From Morinoia aosen (lineage: Eukaryota > Arthropoda > Malacostraca > Amphipoda > Talitridae), in NCBI GenBank assembly GCA_030386875.1, contig CM059563.1:33332139-33396138 (forward strand): DNA of 64,000 nucleotides, given 5' to 3'. Shown one piece after another: positions 1-12,225 of this stretch. The notes below the pieces were generated by a model. That model saw only the letters and a program-made list of their open reading frames with translations, did not search any database and was not told the DNA's origin. The position numbers and the translations under genes are program-made. Numbering within the stretch: the stretch's first letter is position 1; each line of letters begins with the position of its first letter.

Positions 1-634
1 GTTGATATTTAAGCACACTATTATGAACATAAAACGAAAAATACCGGATCTTTACCTAAGTCAAGCACAGTTACTTGTTTCATTGTTTACGCACGCACTG
101 TGAAACGTGTTGAACCCTAGAATCTTGAAATGAACTGGACAAATACCACACATATCCAGCTACTCGTAAGTTTACGCTGTGGTTCCAGCAGTTACCAATA
201 TTCTTGACTCCCATGACGAGCTCCTGACACCAACCCAGGTAGCAAAATTTATTGACCTAATATTGAGCCAATATGCAGTTTCAATATTGAGTGGATATTC
301 AAAATGAACATTGGGGCAATACCTTATTTTGGAAAATTCGGTTGATATTAGAAAAATATATTAGCCCAATAACAATATTATCATCAACCCAATATCAACA
401 AATTATTGTGTCAATATTGACTTGATAATGAAGTGTTCCCTACAATAACATTGGCTTAATACTCAATTCCTGATAGGTTGATATTTGTAAAACATATGGC
501 CCCGATAATGATAATTTCACTAACCCAATATTAGCTAATTATTGTGTCACTATGGACTTGATTATGAGGTGTTCCTTAGAACATTATTGGCCTGTAAGGC
601 CTGGAGTTGTTGCTGCCAGGGTTGCGGAGTCGAA

Positions 635-815
635 GGAATAAATTTGCGACTCCGACTCCGACTCCACATTTCCAGAATTTGGCGACTCCGACTCCGACTC
701 CACCTCTTCAGAATTTGGCGACTCCGACTCCGACTCCGACTCCACCTTTCTAAAATTTGGCGACTCCAACACCGACTCCGCCTATTCGCAATTTTGGGAC
801 TCCAACTCCACCTAT
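635..815. repeat. Left subterminal GACTCC array of the hAT-like element
   Basis: Irregular runs of CGACTCCGACTCC are broken by AATTTGG/ATTTTGG spacers about every 45 bp. The frames open here are low-complexity artefacts. Confidence 0.85.
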
Positions 816-1957
816 TCATAATTTATAAGATGAATACTTTATTTCTTAACTAGCGTACACGGTCCGTCAAAAATTACAGAATTCAATACCTTTCTTCAAC
901 AAATTTTCGCTCGAGTGGAGTTTCCATGCTTAAAATTATTCCAAAGGTAACTTATTTTTCTTATTGGAGTAATAACTCTTGGAACACAGTATTTTCGAGC
1001 CGCAAGAGAAGTAGTTATAGCCATTCGTGTAGTATCCTAGGTACAGAAATTTAACATTACTAAAAGCAACTGCGATCTTGTGTATGTATATTGTAATATA
1101 CAATAGAGTGTATTGTAATACAGTACATTGTAATATACAATACCCGCCGAACTCGGTATCCACGATTAGAACTCTGGTATATAAGGCTCTGGATCTCTCA
1201 ATTGTTTTGAAAATGGCATTATAGCTAGAGCACTTGTACGAAAATGAGTGTATTAATTGACCGTGAACTGAAACCAAGACCGCCAGTGCTAATTTTTTCC
1301 TATCGATTCTTAAGAGCGTGACACGAAACGTATAAATAAACACACGACTGTCATTCTTAGTAGTAGACGGTTGCAGATGTTGAAACCAGTACATATGTTC
1401 ACTATATTCTTCATTAACGAACGACTTTTAAATTGACTGCAGAATGTTAATTGACAAATTACTAGAGTACATGATTGGTAAAAAATGACGGGATTCGATA
1501 GTATCGTTTTAAAAAAATATCAAGATAAAGATGACAAACAAATGTACCCATCCCAATAGTACCCGCGATTAAAATACAGTATTCCCGTACTTGTGCACTG
1601 GTAAACTTTTATCACAGTTACGGTCATTAAGCATCTTTAAGAATGTCGCAGACGCACACACCAACCAAGCAAGCAACAACACTGTATTATAATTTATATT
1701 ATTATTCGGCAAGAAGTTTTTTAAAAAATTGCCAAACCTTTTTACTGCGATTAGCCGCATTTTCGTGACAATAGATTCGATTTTGACGCAATGTTTTTTA
1801 TTTATAAACAAAAGTGAGCAGATGCCAGGTTTTTCATATTTCAATGGCATTCATGATACTGTCCAAGCAAGCAGATTCCCATTGTAATAAAATAGGAGAA
1901 ATTACGCACAAGAACATATATTTATTTACAAATTGACGGACACCTGGGTTTTTATTA

Positions 1958-2734
1958 TACCGGGTGTCCCAAAAAATGTCCCCGATTTTTCAATTAATTA
2001 TATCTCCGCTTTGAATTGAAATATTTGAATTGTCTTTTATTCACATTGTAATAAATTTTGTTTCCTTTTCGGATAATTTAAGTTTTTGAAAATCAGTTGA
2101 ATAAACACTTTACAATGATCAATTTACTGCAAGGGGTAGAAAAACTAATTGTTCAAAGAAAAAGTTTTCTAAGCAATATACATACTCTTCCTTATTTTGT
2201 ACTTTCCCAAAAAAATGAACAAACAAAAATATAAAAAAGTAACAAATCATTATCATAAGTAACGTTCAAACAAATAAAGTAATTCAGTATCCTTCAACAT
2301 ACCCTCCATTTCTCTCAAGGCAAGTGTTACTTCTGGCCACCATTGAACGAAGAGTTTTACATATTATTTCACCGTTTTCTTTCAGTTCTTGAAACACTGT
2401 TATTGAAAACATTTGAAACCTCTCAGAGGGTTTAAATACTTGGTGGTATGTAGGGGACATCGTTCTGAAATTATTCTTAACAGTAGGTATTGAGAAATGA
2501 AGAAGGACACCAGTGTTGCTTTTTAAATTTTCCCTTTGAAGAATTAGTTTTTCTACCCTTTTCAGTAAATCGATCATTGTGAAGTGGTTATTCAACTGAT
2601 TTTCAAAAACTCAAATTATTTGAAAAGGGAATGAAATTACTACTATGTGAAACACAGACAATTTGAATATGTTTATTTAAAGCGGAGATATAATCAATTA
2701 AAAAGTCGGGGACATTTTTGTGGGGCACCCGGCA
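1958..2734 (-). mobile_element. Decayed mariner-like element with about 220-bp inverted arms
   Basis: The ends TACCGGGTGTCCC and (reverse complement) TGCCGGGTGCCCC are flanked by TA (1956-57, 2735-36). The arms, about 1958-2180 and 2510-2734, share the ATATCTCCGCTTT and ACTAATT blocks. A minus-strand reading frame (2284-2595) ends SNTCLERNGGYVE, resembling the C-terminus of mariner transposases (RC...C.E..GGH.E). Central transposase domains are missing, so this is an internally deleted copy. Confidence 0.75.
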
Positions 2735-2811
2735 TAGCGTTGATTGTTCTTATATGTACAATAAAGGGCAAGTGTCCCCTTAAGGGGGCCATCTCAAGGG
2801 TTTAACTATTT

Positions 2812-3600
2812 TCATCCGATTCGTTTGAAATTTGGCCAGTATATGTATTTGTTGAAAGTAAACCTTTTTTACTCATGTCACTTTTTCGATTTAGGCCTTA
2901 TTTTTTTTTTACGAAAAACTCGTTTTTTGGGGCATATTTACGTACCATTCAAATCCTATCAGGGCATAGAGTTTTGATGCTAGAACAAAACCAAAGACAG
3001 TTTTAGAATCCTTGGAACATTTCTAACAAAAGTACATTTATTTTTTTTGGAAATTCGAATTTTTTTAATTTTTTTCAAATTTCTAAACCCTTTAAAAAAT
3101 TTTTGGGTTTAGAACAATATATTTTTTCGAAATATTTGAATTTGAAAACAAGGAGAATGTACTTTTGTTAGAAATGTTTCAAGGATTCTAAAACTGTCTT
3201 TGCTTTTGTTCTAGCATCAAAACTCAATGCCCTGATACGATTCGAATGGTAAAAACGGTAATTTTTCACTAGAGCCCAAAAACAAAGTATGTCCATTGAA
3301 TTGGAATATCATGAAAATTTTAGTACATGAATGCAGTTTCCATGATTTATTTCTATGTACGAATTAGGAGCAACGTTTTCCCTCTTGAATTTCAATGAAA
3401 CACAAGAAATATAGTGCATAAAATTATAGAGAAATATTACAGTTCTTTTGAATACTCAGTCATATTGAGGTCTCACCAACTTTTTTCGTCCGATTCGTTT
3501 GAAAATTGGCCAGTATATGTATTTGTTGAAAGTAAACCTTTTTTTCTCAGGTCACTTTTTCGATTCAGGCCTTAGTTTTTTATTATTTTTCGAAAAATTC
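2812..3600. repeat. Foldback between direct repeats
   Basis: Direct repeats at about 2815-2930 and 3486-3600 both start near CCGATTCGTTTGAAA and include GGCCAGTATATGTATTTG. Between them is a near-perfect hairpin, arms 2943-3037 and 3157-3250, sharing TTTTGATGCTAGAACAAAA and CCTTGGAACATTTCTAAC. No coding capacity was recognised. Confidence 0.8.
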
Positions 3601-3645
3601 GTGGAGGGGTCCCCCCCGGAGGGACCCCTTTGGACCCCCGGGGGG

Positions 3646-3876
3646 TCCCCTTTGGACCTCCCGTGGAGGGTTTCTAGCGTCCGTATCGCCATAAAATTTC
3701 ATGGCACAATAACCCAACCCCTAAGTATCCTTTTTCAACAAGAAAAAAATTGGGTCCAAAAATGATGATTATCGGTCCCCTTTGGACCCCCCGTGGGGGC
3801 GTTTCTAGCGTCCGTAGCGCCATAAAATTTCATGGCACAATAACCCACCCCCTAAGGATCCTTTTTCAACAAAAAC
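3646..3876. repeat. Two tandem about 132-bp units, GC-rich start
   Basis: Two units (3646-3745 and 3777-3876) share TCCCCTTTGGACC, TTTCTAGCGTCCGTA and CATAAAATTTCATGGCACAA. Just upstream is a C/G-rich self-complementary block around GGGGTCCCCCCCGGAGGGAC. Origin unknown. Confidence 0.85.
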
Positions 3877-4914
3877 ACGCATTTCCATTCGGGGACCCAA
3901 TTTGGCCCTGGATGGTCCCCTTAAACAAATAAATATATTGGTTTAGGTATTTCCTGTGCGTAATCTCTCCTATGTTATTACAATGGAATTTTAGGATTTA
4001 AAGCTTAAGGGCTACTGTTCGAACATTTATTTCAAATACAGAATAACTTCAAGGGAACAATAGCAAGTCGTTTCCCGAGATGCGCAAAAAGGGAAACAGC
4101 ACCCAAATTAGGTGTATTTTGAGGATTCCAGCAGTACGCACAGCAGCGTCCTCTGTACTATTTTTATTATTAAATTCCTTTAAAACGGAGACCGAAGATT
4201 TTCTTTACCGAAATGTTAGTTTTAAAAACGAAACTCCTTAAAAATAGAAGACAACCAATGGACGTGGCCGGTCATCTGCACGGTAATCCGGTATGAAGTT
4301 TTAGTGGCGTTCTGAGTAGATAGAAACAGAGTTTTAAGATGTCTGGTCGCCGACTAGCTGAATATCGTATCATATTGCAAGATTGCATATAGCACTAAGA
4401 TTTTACCAATTAATTGACAATTAATTACCTTGAATAATAAGTGCCTGTTTACCGGGTCGAGGAGTTAAAGTCGCAGAAAGAGACTGCTTTTTACGTAAGA
4501 GAAATAAGTTAGAGGTGCCAGACCGACTTTTGTTAAAAGGGCGACATGCTGCCCAAGCAGAGTAAGCTCAAATATAATTTAATTAGTAAACGCCAGTGCG
4601 TCACGAGTAATGTTATTTTAAGCGATTTTAGGTTAATGCAGGTCTGGTAGAAGCTCAAACATGCTTAATTATAGAAAGTTAAATTTAAACAAAAAACGAA
4701 AAGAAAAGATGTAGCTGCACAACAAAAAAATCGAAGAAATGAAAGAACTAATTTCAACAGTTTCAAATTCTTGTCTGTCAACTATGACAGGCCATCTGAA
4801 GGAAACTTTTTCTTCCACAACGCCGCCATCAGAAATACGGAAGGTTTTCAACAGGAAATTTCATTGAACAAATAAAATTGGCTGTCCGTCTTTGTTTGTT
4901 GGTCTGTCTCCTTT

Positions 4915-5098
4915 TCACGCTCTTAAAGATGCTTAATGACTGTATCTGTGATGCGAGTTTCACCAGTGCACTAGTACTAGAATATTTTAATCACGGGTAG
5001 TATAAGGTTGGATATATTTCTTTATGATCCACATGTGGAGAATTCGTATATAGACAATATTAAATCCCATCATTTATCACGGGTCGAGTACACAATTT
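4915..5098 (+). repeat. Dispersed repeat, copy A (related to 24370-24550)
   Basis: Shares CACCAGTGCAC, ATTTTAATC.CGGGT, TTGGATATATTT and TGATCCACAT, in the same order and spacing, with the sequence at 24370-24550. A shorter inverted match lies at about 1590-1660. It is an unidentified transposon end. Confidence 0.65.
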
Positions 5099-5102
5099 TG
5101 TA

Positions 5103-5723
5103 TACTGAGTGTTTCAGAACACGAGGTACAAAATTGCACACCAAGTAGAAAAGGGCTAAATAAACAATTTTAATTCCAATAAATTTTCCCCAAAAATCGG
5201 GGTCGTGAGATATTAGCTGTTTATTGTTTTAAATGATGAAATTTAATGGCACAATTACCCGCAATATTTATTTTGAATTTACTTTACAAAATTGTTCAAA
5301 ATGTGTTCCACCTACATCAATGCACTTTTCGAATGTTAGCCTTAACGACTGCCGGATATTAGGAAACACGTCTGGCATTTAGGTATCTCGCCAGCAGCCA
5401 CTGCAATTCTGGTCACAAGATCTTCCTCAGACTCAATGGGTGTAGCACAAACAAGGCTCTTCACGTGCCCCCAGAAAATGAAATCGAATGGAGTCATGTA
5501 AGGAGATCTAGAAGGTCATGCAACTAAAAGATTTCGCTCGATCAACGTAAATTCAAATAAATATTGCGAGTAATTTAGTCATTAAATTCCATCATTTAAA
5601 ACAATAAACGGCTAATATCTCAATGTCTCTTTCTTCGGAAAATTTCATAGAAGAAAGAGTTTTTATTCGGACATCTTCTACTTGGTGGGCAACTTTTTGC
5701 CTTTCATTCTGGAACACTTTGTA
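5103..5723 (-). mobile_element. Internally deleted mariner-type element, transposase C-terminal remnant
   Basis: Inverted repeats of about 185 bp (5103-5290 and 5540-5723) share GTGTT(C/T)CAGAA, CACCAAGTAGAA and TATTAGC.GTTTATTGTTTTAAATGATG. Between them the minus strand reads SPYMTPFDFIFWGHVKSLV, equivalent to the mariner SPDLTP.DF.LWG.VK motif (third catalytic region), with the initial D lost and stop codons following. A related copy lies at 49267-49770. Confidence 0.75.
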
Positions 5724-7334
5724 AATTACTGACAAGTGTCTTCTGAGTAGGTAAAGTAGTCACTGCCTACACTGAGAAGCATAGATATGTATCCACAGTT
5801 TTTTTTATTACTAAGTAAACACTCATTCAGTGAAATTATAATAGTTAATTCAATGTCTATGCTTAAAATCCACAAAATGATATACATGTAGATAATATAG
5901 GCAAAATTTGCACACTGCTTCTTATTCTCTGTCTACACTATGCAGGGTAACAATGCAGAAAAGGTGTCATATTATTGCTCAACACAATTTTATATCTCGG
6001 CTATAATAGGCAAAAGTTGCTTTGCTTTCGTCGCAGGGGACTGAAGTTTTCGGAACGTTTTGTTTACGAATAAAAGTCACTTCTATCGTCTTTGCGTGTA
6101 ATATGATACTACCTCTTATTCTCGTCTAACCTTTTACTTTATTTTTGACTCTTTCTAATTTTAGTAAACGCCCATGTTCTTCAAATTTCATGTTTTTTGG
6201 AGCGATTTGAAACGTCTCCAGTAAGAAAATTTACACTATCGCATAAATGTAACAACCATTGCAGCTGAAATAGTGCATTGCTTTCAGTTACAATATGTGT
6301 GTGACTAAGTGAACATTTTGCTAGTGTGTTATTATTTTCATTGCAGCTCGTTTACATTGTATTTTAATTTTTCATGTGTCTCAATGCCGATATTGATTAC
6401 CTTACAACATTTTCAAATCTTCCATAAGAAGAAGTAATTATTATGTAATGCTGCAAAACGGATACTATTTCACTGTTTAAAATTGTAGAAGCAGAATATA
6501 AAATTCTCCATTTCAGCGTATGCTCAAAAACTGGGGAGTGATACCGAAGATAAAAATTCAACATGATCATGATATATCGAAATACAATATTACTCTGAAA
6601 GAACCAAACAACATTCAAGAAATAACTTTAGAAATGAGCAGAAATTGTTATTAATAATACATGTTAACTTGACCTAACGACAAGGAAGCCATATCAATTT
6701 TAATAACATAACCTGAGAACTAGAAGTCTTTATGTACCAGACCATAGCTTCAGGTTTTGGCAAAGACTACTCATTGGCAAAGAATCATAACATAAAGACC
6801 AAAAATATTTACGATCACAACATAACTTTAAGTTTCAGTAAAGACTAGTCATTCTCAATAATGCATCATTAAGAGCGTACAGAGTTACCACTCCTTACGC
6901 GAGTACAATGTATTGCATCAGCAGAAATGTTCTACAAGTAACTTGCAACACATTTAGTACTATTTGCTACTTCCTGTGTACTAATTGAAGGGGAAATGAA
7001 CGAAACATAAATATACAGAACAAATTTTCAATGCTTCAAATTACTAATTAATGCTTAAATAACTGCCAAATATTCATTATTACTCCAGTACAATTATACT
7101 CCTTTCTTGTATTTATCAAATTTAGGAATTCAAACCCACAACGACTAGACAACAATGACGGTATTAGGTGATAGGTATAAATACGCTGTTTCAAACTTAA
7201 AACAAAATAATGAACAAAAACATTGCGCATTTTTAGATTTTCAGCAAAGTATTCTAACTCTGTTTTGTTTAATTTCGGTTTTAAACAATTATAAATATTT
7301 TTAGTAAAAATTAGAATCGAAGACAGCAAAAAAT

Positions 7335-7470
7335 AGCGACTCCAACTTCGACTCCACCCCATCCGAATGAACGACTCTGACTCCGACTCCACCACACTCG
7401 GAAAAGCGACTCCGACTCCACCACACTTCAGAGAAGCGACTCCGACTCCACCCTAAAACATGCGACTCCG
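7335..7470. repeat. Right subterminal GACTCC array of the hAT-like element
   Basis: CGACTCCGACTCCACC runs in the same orientation as the left array, so the arrays are direct and not inverted, unlike the 16-bp ends outside them. Confidence 0.85.
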
Positions 7471-9003
7471 ACTCCGCAACCCTGGTTGCTGCTTAAGCAA
7501 TTGAGTTCCGCTTTCGGCGAGTGAAGCAGCGACCTTAGTTATATACTCGTACTTCTCCTGCAGTTGGTGTCGGTGATACACGCTACGTTGATGTGAGCAC
7601 TTTCTTCCTTGGCTTGGCTTGGCGATGCTTATAGAGAAGACGGAAAGAGAGTTTGACTCAGAGTGTGTCGGGAAGAGAAGGGGTGAAGCGGAAAAGGATA
7701 GGTAGGAAGACGATAGAGATGCGCTTTGCGCATATTATGCTAGCTTCTTTCTTCCTGAATAATTTTACATTTTCACATATTAGTATTACTGAACACAAAT
7801 GGACTAGAACTGAGTTTGAGGGGTAACTAAGGTAGAGTACTACAGGCCAAATACTTATTTTCTGACATCAAGTGGATATTGGTAGAATATATTGTCCCAA
7901 GAATAATTTATTTTTAACCCAGAGTCAGCTAATTACTGTGTCACTATTGACTTGATATTGAGGTGTTTCCTTAAACAGCACTTTGGCTCAATAATTAATT
8001 TCTAATATCGCATCAATATTCAGAAGGGTTCAAAGACGAGAAATATATATAATTCTGATAACTATGTTATCCGATGTACATACCTACACACCTACAAGAC
8101 TATGAATTGAACTGCATTCAAAATTTATCTAAAATCCATGATTACAAACCTCTTTGGCATGCATCGTAGTCCAAATTTTGTGTTGCACGTACGTACCAGT
8201 GGTCGGGCAACCTGTGCTAAGCAGCATATATACGTTCATCTAAGCAGCATATATATGCGTGATTGAAAAATAGCACGAAAGCGCTTTACTCAAAGAATGA
8301 TGCATGCAAAATGGGTAATATGGTAGGAATAGGCCTATTCACTACCTTCGTTACGAAATTAAGTCATTTATATCATCTATATAAATGACTTTATTTCATC
8401 TTAATTCAATATATAGACATTTATTGCTATAGTAAGATATGACAAACGATTTTAGCATATTTTTTGAAAAAATTAGACCTTCGAAACTAATTGGACGACT
8501 GAAAAAAACAAGAACTGTGAACCTGTGATTGCAGTAATTCTGAATGTACATATTATTGTAACGTATTCACATTTCTTGATATCTGTCAAATATATCTGCA
8601 CTCATTAATGACTGCAATTAATATTCATTAACTTTATTGGTACATTTTAAACAAAAACTCCGTATTATTGGCGTACAATATCAACCCAATATTTGGGCAA
8701 TAATAATTTATGTTTTAACAAATTTTATTTAATTGCGAGATTTTTAATTATTATGAGATAGTTTCCACTTCTATGAATATCGTGCATATATATATATATA
8801 TATACATACAATGTTAGTTTAATATTAGAAATAAAGCTATTTACTACATTGTCCCAATAACAAGTTGATGTCATAAATAAATATATCTTTTTTCGACATT
8901 GTCTTGTTATTAGCCTATTATTGTAATCCAAGATTCCAATATCAGGTCAAGAAATAATTATCAACCCAATATTGGCCCAATAATTTCTTGCTACCTGGGA
9001 AAA

Positions 9004-9264
9004 CTCATGACTCGCATGACGAGCTACTGACACCAACACTCAAGACTCACATGACGAGCTACTGACACCCATCCTCATGACTCACATGACGAGTTACTGA
9101 CACCAACACTCATGACTCACATGACGAGCTACTGACACCAACACTCATGACTCACATAAAGAGCTACTGACACCAACACTCAAAACGCACATGACGAGCT
9201 ACTGGCAACCACCCTCATGACTCACATGACGAGCTACTGACACCAACACTCAAAACTCACATGA
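9004..9264. repeat. 35-bp minisatellite
   Basis: About seven units with period 35, core ACTCACATGACGAGCTACTG followed by ACACCAAC. A further unit (CCCATGACGAGCTCCTGACAC) lies at about 206-232, on the other side of a large insertion. Degenerate related sequence recurs at about 10570-10680. Confidence 0.9.
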
Positions 9265-9509
9265 CAGTGTAGGGCATGCTGATGTAGTGCACTCTGGTGG
9301 CAGCAGTGAGCAGCGTTGAGAAGACCAAACAAATCCACCAGGCCCGAGGAGAGCAGGACCTCCAGGCAAAAATTGTAAGAGTATATTGCAGCATCATGAT
9401 GACTGAATACAACAGTACTAAATATACTACCAGGCGTTTACATTCATTTGATAAGTGAATCCAAAATAAGAATGAAAAGAAGAGGGCCTTGTTTACGTTT
9501 TTTACGATT

Positions 9510-9947
9510 TCAAAAACAAACGAACCTGAATTCTTCAGCGATACGTTTCACTGAAGAAAAGAATGCCAGGTCAGACCGTGTAGTACTATGACTGTCACAG
9601 CACATCGTTTGATTGAGAGGATAAGTTGGGACAAAGTTCCCGGCTTGTTGTTGCTCTTGGTTGAGGCTGACCCTCTCAGCCTGGTGTGGCCTCTTGCCGT
9701 TGGAACTGCCATCCTTAGCTGGGTATAATTTCTGATCGCTCCTATTCGCGAAGGGCGTGTTTACAACTTGCCCTGATGAAGCTGCAGGATCGTCAATTTT
9801 TGAAGAAAGTTTAGGCTGAGCATCTGATCCCTCACTTGTCAGACGCTCCTCCATTTTAAGTGAACTATTCAATTGAATAATTATAAGGTGAATAAAAGAA
9901 TCTGGAAAATACTGACGTAAACATAATACTGTTAAATTATTTCTCAT
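9510..9947 (-). CDS. Hypothetical open frame, possible exon
   Basis: A 145-codon frame with an internal ATG at about 9854 giving MEERLTSEGSDAQPKLSS. The protein would be polar and low in hydrophobics, with no motif I recognise. It could be a chance frame or a lineage-specific exon. No splice sites or homology support it. Confidence 0.2.
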   Translation of the reverse strand: MRNNLTVLCLRQYFPDSFIHLIIIQLNSSLKMEERLTSEGSDAQPKLSSKIDDPAASSGQVVNTPFANRSDQKLYPAKDGSSNGKRPHQAERVSLNQEQQQAGNFVPTYPLNQTMCCDSHSTTRSDLAFFSSVKRIAEEFRFVCF

Positions 9948-11291
9948 TTTTCCTCGATAAGTAAATAAATTTTCATCATTAACATTCTCATTAAACTTCG
10001 TACGAAGTAAAGCGGGCAGTTTAGGTGATGTGTACCTCAGAGTTGAGAGATAACTGAAAGCAACGTTGTAGTAGAACGTGCATTTTACCTTTAGCTCTTA
10101 GCGAGAAAAACTTTAACTTTTAACGTAATTACTGCTACACATCAGCTTTAAACTTTCATTGGCGAAGGTAAACTTACAGATGAAATTCAGCGAGTGTTTA
10201 AGTTATGCGGTTTAATAGAGATGCGGAATTTTTACGACGGGGTTTTTATAGCGTATCTCTAGCAAAGTCCATGATGATGGGAAACCATGACCGAATGAAA
10301 GCAATTCAACCTGAAATATGCTGCACAGCTTTCTGCTTTTCTCATGAGAGAAACAGATGAAAGAAAAATGGAAGATGATGAGAGACAAGCTGCTCCGAAG
10401 CATCGACGCGCTCCACTCAACCTATTTTTCGGTGAATTGCTCCGTATTTCTGCGGATGGGTGTTGCTGGCCAAAATGGCAGGGAGAAACTGAAAACCATA
10501 TTACATTTCACTTCTGAAAATGACAATATTCTTCAAACAATAGTTCGCTGGTTGCAGCAGTCACCAACACTCTCCGCTCACTTGACGAGCACCCTGATAC
10601 GGTGCACTCTGACACCAAGTCATCAACAGTCACGAGTCCAATGACGTTGATGGGCATTCTTATGTAGTGCCCTCAATACCTTCCTGAAAGGCAATCTTCT
10701 TTTTTGCTTCTCTTGCACAAAGGGGTTTCAAAGCAGCGCTACTCGCAAACGTTCTCAGTTGATCGACGGTTTTTCTTGAGAACAAATTTGCCAAAATGCT
10801 TGCCATCAATTCTTAAAATATTTATAATCATTTTGAATGACAGTTTTAACTGATCCGACAAGTTGCGCTGTAAAATGATGTATTTTCAAGGCATTCAGTT
10901 CTTGCATGGCACTTCAGTACATATTTCATTCGGTTATTTGGATGCGGTTGAGTTGTATTTGCTTCTTTTTGTAATTTCTGATGAAAATTTGATTCAAATT
11001 AATTTTCCACAATATTAGAAGGTGAATGACTGTAAAATTTTCTAACTGATTATTACAAAGCATGATGAATGACGTATTGAAAATATATTATTGAGGAATA
11101 CGTCGTAGCAGCAAATAATCCACATTTACACGTTCACTATGTTTTCGCAGTTGCTACGGTCCTTTTGGTTAGGTTAAAAGAAGCAGAATTTGAAAGCCAT
11201 TTTTACTACTTAATTACATTCTTATCCTTTCTTAGCAAGCTGGGAAGATATAAATGCAAGACAACAATATACTTGTACACCATAGTGTAAT

Positions 11292-11738
11292 TTAAATTAA
11301 AGTAGTGAAAGCAGTGAAATGGTAGTCATTGTTACTGGTACGTAAATAAGTAATTACCCAGTGGAACACACATGTACCAATACGTAGTGAACGCGTTATA
11401 ACGAAGGGGCTCACTTCAGCGGGTCGAGCACCAACTAACGCAAAGGCTTCAACGATGTTACCACTCGAGCGACGGCAGACGTAGATGTGGCAGGGAGTTT
11501 TATCCTGTTTTCCTCGTACTCTCGAGCAGCTTGTGAAAAAAGTTCTAAGGTCGACGACCGAAGAGTTCTCTCTTTCTAGATTGAGGTAGTTAAATGGCCA
11601 ATGAAAATCCATAGAGGTTGAATATCGCAGTTTATTAAGTTTTGAATTTGTTTCTAATATTCGTAGGAGCTCATCACACAAGCCAAAGTTTTTAAGCATT
11701 GATGCCTGCCGCTGTCCAGCGTAAGAAAAGCTCAACAC
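11292..11738 (-). CDS. Hypothetical open frame, possible exon
   Basis: A 148-codon frame containing LLRILETNSKLNKLRYS and GARPAEVSPFVITRSLRIG. It has more protein-like composition than most frames here, and it lies 3.1 kb beyond the POMT2 stop on the same strand. I do not recognise a family, and no start or splice site stands out. Confidence 0.2.
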   Translation of the reverse strand: MLSFSYAGQRQASMLKNFGLCDELLRILETNSKLNKLRYSTSMDFHWPFNYLNLERENSSVVDLRTFFTSCSRVRGKQDKTPCHIYVCRRSSGNIVEAFALVGARPAEVSPFVITRSLRIGTCVFHWVITYLRTSNNDYHFTAFTTLI

Positions 11739-12200
11739 GGTGCCTGCATGATGAACTATAATTTAACGCAGGAAACAGTTACGAAAACATTTCACACTTC
11801 TCTCACAAAAACCGTCAGAATGTGTCGCACTGTGCAGAAGTTTCTCAACGTGTTCAAGAACAACGAATTGAACCTTATTGGCGGTGATTGAGATGGAATG
11901 CTGATCAAATGTTTCTTGCGCTATCTCGTAAGAAATAATGTAGACAGTAATTCTTTTTGCCAGATATCAATGTTTCACTGCCATACAATAAGTACATCGT
12001 GAAATAATTTTTTTGCTAAATATTACTTCGTACTTGTATCATCGGCTTCTGCACAAATTTTTTTTGAGATAAAAAGCACTACAGGCGGCCGTCCTGAAGC
12101 GTGGAAAAACGTTCAACACTGTTAGGAATACATTTTCTGCTAAGCAATTCAACATTGAAAGTAATAACAAAGAAAAATTTTAAAATGATTTTAATGAAAC

Positions 12201-12225
12201 GTTTCAAGCCTCAGCTCATCATCAG
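12201..12225 (-). ncRNA. Hammerhead-ribozyme-like core (left arm)
   Basis: The minus strand reads CTGATGA, then a possible stem-loop GAGC-TGAG-GCTT, then GAAAC. This is the arrangement of the hammerhead core (CUGANGA / stem II / GAAA). One extra U precedes the stem. Penelope-like elements are known to carry hammerhead motifs. Activity is not implied. Confidence 0.4.

Larger units (their letters stand above)
617..7484. mobile_element. hAT-like DNA transposon, 6.87 kb, with perfect 8-bp target duplication
   Basis: The ends are a perfect 16-bp inverted repeat starting CAGGGTTGC (617-632 and 7469-7484). Eight identical bases, GTTGCTGC, flank it (609-616 and 7485-7492). CAGGG ends and 8-bp duplications are hallmarks of the hAT superfamily. 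Arrays of GACTCC lie inside both ends, in the same orientation. I see no hAT transposase. The inside is filled with other small elements, so this is a non-autonomous or eroded copy. Confidence 0.85.
233..8999. mobile_element. Interrupted element with CCCAGGTAGCAA inverted ends
   Basis: The left end reads CCCAGGTAGCAAAATTTATTG. The reverse complement of the right end (8962-8999) reads CCCAGGTAGCAAGAAATTATT. Flanks are two parts of one minisatellite: CTGACACCAAC on the left and ACTCATGACTC on the right, which join into a normal unit. Sequence next to the ends is full of AATATTG/CAATATT motifs, with subrepeats of roughly 130 bp in direct orientation (about 350-590 and 7880-8020). Excluding the hAT element inserted at 617, this element is about 1.9 kb. 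No transposase is visible. Superfamily not assigned. Confidence 0.65.
9265..12130. other. Region without recognised genes
   Basis: No conserved motif was recognised. Two minus-strand open frames are listed separately (9510-9947, 11292-11738). Sequence related to the 35-bp minisatellite flank lies at about 10570-10680. The rest is AT-rich and featureless to the eye. Confidence 0.5.

Noticed and set aside
542-853. Arg/Leu-rich and Ser/Glu-rich frames on both strands
   Set aside because: Low-complexity translation of the GACTCC array of the hAT-like element.
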